Positions 59,946 to 64,000 of a DNA stretch of 64,000 nt are shown here, piece after piece (the stretch's first letter is position 1; each line of letters opens with the position of its first letter). The position numbers were made by a program, and so were the translations under genes. The notes under the pieces are model-generated. The model saw nothing but the letters and a program-made list of their open reading frames with translations. It did not search any database and was not told where the DNA came from. The stretch lies in the NCBI GenBank assembly GCA_965119685.1, contig OZ221971.1:2418001-2482000 (forward strand), written 5' to 3'. Source of the stretch: Merdibacter sp965119685. GTDB taxonomy: Bacteria > Bacillota_I > Bacilli_A > Erysipelotrichales > Erysipelotrichaceae.

Positions 59946-61148
59946 CTACTCCAGCGTGATCTCATAGCCGTTTTCTTCCAGCATGCGCACCATCTTCGCA
60001 CCGTGCTCCTTGCTGCTGACCTCAACCCCCATGTGGATGATCGTCTCATTCAGGTTGAGATCCGCCTGTATCCGATCATAGCGCACCTCGATGATGTTGG
60101 CGTTCGCCTCACGCATGATGTGAGTCATCTTCTCCAAGGAACCCGGCACATCCAGCATCAGCGTTTTGAACTTCATATTGCGTCCGCGGGTGACAAGACC
60201 TTTCTCCACGACCTTGTGAATAAAAGATACGTCGATGTTGCCGCCGGAGAGCACACAGACGACGCGCTTGCCCGCCACATCGATCTTGTGATTGAGCACC
60301 GCCGCCAACGAGCACGCCCCCGCCGGTTCCACCACCTGCTTTTCCCGCTCCAATAGCAGCAGGATGGCAGAGGCGATCTCATCGTCGCTGACGGTTACCA
60401 TCGCATCGACATTCTCCATGATGAGCTCCACCGTCCGCTCTCCCGGATTCATGACCGCAATGCCATCCGCAATCGTATTGGCGCTGCTTGTCGTCACATG
60501 CTTGCCGCTTTCAAACGAACGCACGATCGCATCCGCCCCCTGTGCCTGCACGCCGACGATTTGGATGCGCGGGTTGATCTGCTTGGCATAGAAGCTGATT
60601 CCCGCTAACAAGCCGCCTCCGCCGGCCGGTACGACGATGATGTCCGCATTGGGCAGATCATGCAGAATCTCATAGGCGATCGTCCCCTGCCCCGCGATCA
60701 CATCCTCGTCATCGAAGGGATGGATAAACACGGCGCCGCTTTCCGCTTGTATGCGTTTTGCCTCCTCATAGCAGGCGTCATAATTGTCGCCCGCCAGCAC
60801 GACCTTTGCGCCATAGCCCTGCGTTGCGCTGACCTTGGCAATCGGCGTGCTCTTAGGCATGACGATCGTCGCATCCATGCCCAGCATTGCAGAGGCATAG
60901 CTGACGCCCTGCGCATGATTGCCCGCACTGCTTGCAATGACCTTCGTACATCCCCCGCGCTCCTTTAACAGCGCCAGTTTATTGTAAGCCCCTCTGACCT
61001 TAAACGAACCCGTCTTCTGCCGATTTTCACATTTCAGGTAAAGCTCGCAGCCACTCATCTGCGAAAACGTCTGTGAGCTGCTCACGTGTATGTTGTGAAT
61101 CTTCCCCTGCAGCCGCTTCGCCGCTGCCTCTACATCTCTGCTTTCCAT
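59946..61148 (-). CDS. ilvA: Threonine ammonia-lyase, biosynthetic
   Basis: 400 residues. The PLP Lys is in NRQKTGSFKVRGA, SSAGNHAQGVSYA and PAGGGGLLAGI bind the cofactor, and the last 75 residues form an ACT-like domain (FKTLMLDVPGSLEKMTHIMRE). This length matches the shorter form with one ACT domain. It deaminates threonine to 2-ketobutyrate, the entry to isoleucine. ATG at 61148 has AGGAGGG upstream; it is the first structural gene of the ilv operon and follows the attenuator terminator by about 20 bases. Confidence 0.94.
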   Translation of the reverse strand: MESRDVEAAAKRLQGKIHNIHVSSSQTFSQMSGCELYLKCENRQKTGSFKVRGAYNKLALLKERGGCTKVIASSAGNHAQGVSYASAMLGMDATIVMPKSTPIAKVSATQGYGAKVVLAGDNYDACYEEAKRIQAESGAVFIHPFDDEDVIAGQGTIAYEILHDLPNADIIVVPAGGGGLLAGISFYAKQINPRIQIVGVQAQGADAIVRSFESGKHVTTSSANTIADGIAVMNPGERTVELIMENVDAMVTVSDDEIASAILLLLEREKQVVEPAGACSLAAVLNHKIDVAGKRVVCVLSGGNIDVSFIHKVVEKGLVTRGRNMKFKTLMLDVPGSLEKMTHIMREANANIIEVRYDRIQADLNLNETIIHMGVEVSSKEHGAKMVRMLEENGYEITLE

Positions 61149-61165
61149 GACATCCCTCCTGTTGA

Positions 61166-61202
61166 AGTAAAAAAGCAGCTCCTCCATCCGATAGCTGCTT
61201 TT
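61166..61202 (-). terminator. Attenuator terminator of the ilv operon
   Basis: AAAAGCAGCT (61202 down to 61193) and AGCTGCTTTT (61180-61171), with a 12-base loop, form a perfect stem followed by T-rich sequence, directly before the ilvA ribosome binding site. Its 5' arm overlaps the antiterminator partner at 61195-61208. Confidence 0.88.
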
Positions 61203-61283
61203 CTTTCATTCCCTGACGCCCTCATCACAATGACAAAAGAATCTGTTATTGGAAAACCATGCGGTTTCTTGAAAGAAAAACAG
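61195..61283 (-). promoter_or_regulatory. Antiterminator of the ilv attenuator
   Basis: The minus-strand segment at 61283-61270 (CTGTTTTTCTTTCA) is complementary to the segment at 61208-61195 (TGAAAGAAAAGCAG) over 14 bp with one G-T pair. The second segment includes most of the terminator 5' arm, so the two helices exclude each other. The first segment lies inside the leader peptide gene, after the Ile/Val/Leu codons and before the stop. Confidence 0.75.
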
Positions 61284-61329
61284 ACTTGTTTAGGACTAGG
61301 AGAATAATAATGACTGCTACGATAATCAT
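61246..61329 (-). CDS. ilv operon leader peptide
   Basis: 27 codons, starting MIIVAVIIILLVLNK and ending at TAA. Five Ile, five Val and four Leu codons, twelve of them within the first 13 positions, mark it as an attenuation leader for branched-chain amino acids. A ribosome stalled on these codons leaves 61270-61283 free to form the antiterminator; a ribosome that reaches the stop covers it and lets the terminator form. A purine-rich AAAGGAAG lies about 11 bases before the ATG. It is too short for ordinary gene finders. Confidence 0.82.
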   Translation of the reverse strand: MIIVAVIIILLVLNKSVFLSRNRMVFQ

Positions 61330-61378
61330 CACTCTGTCCACTTCCTTTCAATGACCGTACTCGGGCGGTGTTGTTCAT

Positions 61379-61407
61379 AGTTTAAAACTTTTTTATGCAC
61401 ATGTCAA
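61379..61407 (-). promoter_or_regulatory. Promoter of the ilv operon
   Basis: TTGACA (61402-61407) and TAAACT (61379-61384) on the minus strand are 17 bp apart. The start near 61372 gives a leader RNA of about 200 bases to the attenuator. Confidence 0.78.
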
Positions 61408-61501
61408 TATGTTTCTGGAAAGTTTTCAGAAAACGGTCTCATTTTTTTCAATTCTCCTGTAAACGCTACAATTTGCGCTTTTCAAACGAACTGCTTTCTT
61501 A

Positions 61502-61507
61502 TATAAT
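61502..61507 (+). promoter_or_regulatory. -10 box of the DUF815 ATPase gene
   Basis: A perfect TATAAT 26 bases before the ATG at 61533; TTTTCA 17 bp upstream is the best -35. Confidence 0.45.
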
Positions 61508-61532
61508 TACAGGCATGAAAGGAAGGACGCCC

Positions 61533-62867
61533 ATGTATCAAGAATATTCTCACCTGATCGTTTACCGCAATTTTCCAAAGGACAGCATTTTAACGGAGAT
61601 GTGCGCCATCATCCGCGACTTTGACGAAAAACGCTGTGGCAGCAACGATCTGATCGACCGCATTCACACCCAGATCAAAGCGCTGTTGGATCTGTCGACC
61701 GCCCTTGGCTTCGACAGCAGCTTATGGCGATGCTATCTCACATGGCTATTGCTCACCAACGAAAATTCCTTTACGCTGAGCAGCGAGCGCTGCAAGATCG
61801 AACAGGGCTCGATTCAGCCCCTCGTCTTATCCGATCTGCGCATCTTCCGCAAGCTGTTCTATTACGATTTCCACCGCCTGCAAAAGGCGCTGCACATCGA
61901 TTGCTTCGACATCATCAACCATTATCACGCGATTGAAAAAAGCTCGCGCATCTGCGATCCCAATGCCGCGCGCATCGTGCAAAAGATCACCAAAGCATTA
62001 GAGGAGGCCGAAGATGAAGCAGCGATGGCAAACGTGCTGAGCGCATTCTATCAACGCTATGGCATCGGCGATTTTGCGATCTACCGCGCCTTTCGCTTTG
62101 AACGAGAGGCAAACGGAGAGCTGAAGCTGTTGGCAATCCGCAACATGGATGAGGTGATGCTAGACGATCTGGTGGGCTATCAGATGCAAAAGGAGATGCT
62201 CGTGGAAAACACGAAAGCGTTTGTCGAGGGACGAAACGCCAACAACGTGCTGTTATACGGCGACAGCGGCACCGGCAAGTCCACCAGCATCAAGGCGATC
62301 GTCAATGCGTTTTACGATCAGGGACTGCGTATGATCGAGATTTACAAGCATCAGCTGCGCGATCTCTCGGCGCTGATCGCCCTGCTGAAAAAACGCAATT
62401 ATCGCTTTATCATCTATATGGACGATCTTTCCTTTGAAGACTTCGAGACAGAATACAAATTTTTAAAGGCAGTGATCGAGGGCGGTGTGGAGACGCGGCC
62501 GGACAATATCCTGATCTACGCCACCAGCAACCGCCGCCATCTCATCAAGGAGACGTGGAGCGATCGAAACGACATGAGCGAGGATGAATTGCACCACAGC
62601 GATACCGTACAGGAAAAGCTGAGCCTCGTCGCCCGTTTCGGCCTGTCAATCTGCTATGAACGGCCGAATCAGAAAAACTATTTTGACATCGTTTTACAGT
62701 TGGCCAAACGCTATCCGGAGATCACCCTCAGCGAGGAGGAGCTGATTCAAGAGGCACGCAAATGGGAGCTGAGCCATGGCGGAATGAGCGGACGGGCGGC
62801 ACAGCAGCTGATCTACGATCTCAGCGGCAAGGCGATGCTCGCCAAATGGAAACAAGAGCGGCAATAA
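61533..62867 (+). CDS. DUF815-family AAA+ ATPase
   Basis: 444 residues. The N-terminal 220 residues are helical and specific to the family; then VLLYGDSGTGKSTSIKAI is Walker A, FIIYMDDLSFEDFE Walker B, and ILIYATSNRRHLIKETWSDR with SLVARFGLSICYERP the sensor and arginine region. The family resembles the DnaA/IstB-like loaders, but its job is unknown. GGAAGG precedes the ATG at 61533. It is divergent from the ilv operon and stands alone. Confidence 0.88.
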   Translation: MYQEYSHLIVYRNFPKDSILTEMCAIIRDFDEKRCGSNDLIDRIHTQIKALLDLSTALGFDSSLWRCYLTWLLLTNENSFTLSSERCKIEQGSIQPLVLSDLRIFRKLFYYDFHRLQKALHIDCFDIINHYHAIEKSSRICDPNAARIVQKITKALEEAEDEAAMANVLSAFYQRYGIGDFAIYRAFRFEREANGELKLLAIRNMDEVMLDDLVGYQMQKEMLVENTKAFVEGRNANNVLLYGDSGTGKSTSIKAIVNAFYDQGLRMIEIYKHQLRDLSALIALLKKRNYRFIIYMDDLSFEDFETEYKFLKAVIEGGVETRPDNILIYATSNRRHLIKETWSDRNDMSEDELHHSDTVQEKLSLVARFGLSICYERPNQKNYFDIVLQLAKRYPEITLSEEELIQEARKWELSHGGMSGRAAQQLIYDLSGKAMLAKWKQERQ

Positions 62868-62979
62868 GCGATCATTCCTACTTAGCAGCATAGAAAGATG
62901 TGCAACAGCAGACGGACACAGCGTCTTTGACAAAGCGTGCGCCGTATGCTGACAATGCGTTCTTTCTGCGCAGGCACAC

Positions 62980-63181
62980 CATGGAAAACAAACGAGCCAA
63001 GCGGCAATGATGAGACAGAGAATTTCAAAAGAGAGGTGATCTGGTGCATGATTGCCGTTTTTTTCTTATCGGCGAGCACCCTGTATAGCATGGAAAAACA
63101 AACGGGCCAAGCGGCAATAACAAAACAGAGAATTTCAAAAGAGAAATGATCTGGCGTATGATTGCCGTTTTTTTCTTATCG
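62980..63181 (+). repeat. Imperfect tandem repeat of about 92 bp with terminator-like ends
   Basis: Copy 1 is 62980-63071 and copy 2 is 63089-63181, period 109. They start CATGGAAAA and end GATTGCCGTTTTTTTC; there is one single-base indel and about ten substitutions. In both, CGGCAAT near the start pairs with ATTGCCG near the end, followed by T7, so each copy can fold as a long-loop terminator on the plus strand. They lie between the DUF815 gene and marR. The rest of 62868-63360 holds no convincing gene. Confidence 0.75.
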
Positions 63182-63372
63182 CCATCGCAAACATGGCATC
63201 GCGGCAAGATAAGCGCGGGATAGGGGCACTGCATCCTCCCCCCTTTACAAGCGTTTTGACAATCGTGATTGCAGAGGTACAAAAATACGCAGACACTTTG
63301 CAGGGATACACGTGCTGCTCACAAAGGACAACGCAGTGCCCGCAGGGATGGCAGCGCACTGTGAATGAACGC

Positions 63373-63401
63373 TTGCTTTTTTATCATGTGCGACGTATAA
63401 T
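63373..63401 (+). promoter_or_regulatory. Promoter of the marR-MATE operon
   Basis: TTGCTT (63373-63378) and TATAAT (63396-63401) are 17 bp apart. Confidence 0.7.
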
Positions 63402-63408
63402 CTTTATT

Positions 63409-63422
63409 GTTCACAAGTAAAC
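63409..63422. promoter_or_regulatory. Candidate MarR operator
   Basis: GTTCAC-AA-GTAAAC is a near-perfect inverted repeat placed at the predicted transcription start, fitting autorepression by the MarR protein encoded next. Confidence 0.45.
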
Positions 63423-63441
63423 GATTAGGGGGTACATGCGC

Positions 63442-63882
63442 ATGAAGCCAACCGTGGAGAGCATACTTCGCTCTCTCAACCAGATTCGCAAGGTATATGC
63501 CGCCAAGGTGCAGAAACAGATGCGGGAAGAGCATCTCTCTTTAAATGAAATCTCCATCCTCATCCTGCTTGCCAACAACCCTCATATCACAACCGCCGCG
63601 CAGCTGTGTGTGGTGCTGGGCGTATCGAAAGGGTTAATCAGCCGCAGCGTGGAACGTTTAGTCGCACGGGGAATTTTAAACGCCGCACAGGATGAAAAGG
63701 ATCATCGGATCACCCATCTGACGATCAGCACCCGGGCAAATGAGCTGATTCTGCGCCTGAATCATGAGATCGACGCGATCAACCGCGCCGTGCTCAGCGA
63801 TGTCAGCGAGGCGGAAATCTTACAGATGGAAGCGACGATCCGCAAGATCACAGCGTGTTTTCAAAAGGAGGAAGAAGCATGA
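63442..63882 (+). CDS. MarR-family transcriptional regulator
   Basis: 146 residues. The winged helix reads LSLNEISILILLANNPHI, AAQLCVVLGVSKGLISRSVERL as recognition helix, and the wing AAQDEKDHRITHLTIS with the DxRx-type turn. ATG at 63442 is 9 bases after AGGGGG; an ATG at 63436 is the alternative. The stop overlaps the MATE start, so it probably represses its own operon and the pump until a toxic ligand binds. Confidence 0.9.
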   Translation: MKPTVESILRSLNQIRKVYAAKVQKQMREEHLSLNEISILILLANNPHITTAAQLCVVLGVSKGLISRSVERLVARGILNAAQDEKDHRITHLTISTRANELILRLNHEIDAINRAVLSDVSEAEILQMEATIRKITACFQKEEEA

Positions 63883-64000
63883 AACTGCAAATGTCAAGAG
63901 AGGTCGATTTAGGAAAGGAGCCCGTCGGCAGGCTGCTTGCCATCCTCGCCCTGCCCGCCATCACCTCGCAGGTCATCAACGCCCTGTATAACATGGTCGA
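63879..64000 (+). CDS. MATE-family efflux transporter, N-terminal fragment
   Basis: Forty full codons are visible before the window edge. DLGKEPVGRLLAILALPAI and TSQVINALYNMVD match the first helix of multidrug/oligosaccharidyl MATE exporters. AAAGGAGG precedes the ATG and the start overlaps the marR stop as ATGA. Confidence 0.88.
   Translation, partial: MKLQMSREVDLGKEPVGRLLAILALPAITSQVINALYNMV

Noticed and set aside
61130..61378. 82-codon minus-strand frame over the ilv leader
   Set aside because: It runs through the promoter-proximal leader and terminator, has no family features, and the 27-codon Ile/Val/Leu-rich frame explains the region better.
62937..63149. Possible 70-residue protein across the tandem repeat
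   Set aside because: The frame is not kept between the two repeat copies because of a one-base indel, and the start has no good site.
62980..63181. CRISPR-like repeat
   Set aside because: Only two copies, unit far too long (about 92 bp), imperfect, and no spacer pattern or cas genes.

Overview
The window is a stretch of chromosome from a low-to-mid GC Gram-positive bacterium (Bacillota), most likely of the class Erysipelotrichia. This rests on HPr and mannose-family PTS genes, a tryptophan T-box, a CcpA-type cre site, strong AGGAGG ribosome binding sites, intrinsic terminators with long U-tracts, a glgC-glgD-glgA glycogen cluster, sortase-type surface proteins and a teichoic-acid-like cluster. 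The class is an inference; no rRNA or tRNA lies in the window. Nearly all genes are on the minus strand.

Layout. 1-156 is the end of an aminotransferase. 463-3543 encodes a large FIVAR/Ig-like surface protein behind a long, apparently structured leader and a promoter wrapped in inverted repeats. 4092-13087 is one minus-strand run of 12 genes for uptake and breakdown of an unidentified sugar: PTS IIA, fused IICD and IIB, DhaK/DhaL, class II aldolase, PfkB kinase, HAD phosphatase/mutase, cupin, two small membrane proteins and an alpha/beta hydrolase that has lost its nucleophile. A divergent DeoR regulator and a cre site flank its promoter. 14735-22064 holds sugar-phosphate and glycogen metabolism (phosphoglucomutase, HPr, GlgC, GlgD, GlgA) plus two small enzymes. 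22546-27418 holds a PepSY lipoprotein, a GrpB-cytidine deaminase fusion and a TrpXYZ-type ABC transporter under a T-box with a UGG specifier. 28078-33383 holds IMP dehydrogenase, pullulanase, an XRE regulator and ProC.

33434-44366 is a surface-polymer cluster: GT4, a GT2 fused to an uncharacterised module, a TagGH-like ABC exporter, two HAD proteins carrying the same module, and a CDP-glycerol glycerophosphotransferase-like enzyme. On the plus strand 44555-46195 is a CBS-containing family II pyrophosphatase. 46440-46850 is an orphan IS3-type OrfA. 46939-49725 is an LPxTA surface protein whose promoter spacer contains 12 consecutive G, a candidate phase-variation switch. 50259-53135 holds a DUF4430 protein, an ECF S component and a YgiQ radical SAM enzyme, followed by a GNAT acetyltransferase and a lipoprotein.

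55033-61148 is an ilvABNCD operon controlled by what reads as a complete ribosome-mediated attenuator: a 27-residue leader peptide rich in Ile, Val and Leu, a 14-bp antiterminator and a terminator that exclude each other. The window ends with a DUF815 ATPase, a tandem repeat with terminator-like ends, and a MarR-MATE pair cut by the window edge.

No CRISPR array, rRNA, tRNA or prophage was seen. All homology calls come from reading motifs, not from searches.
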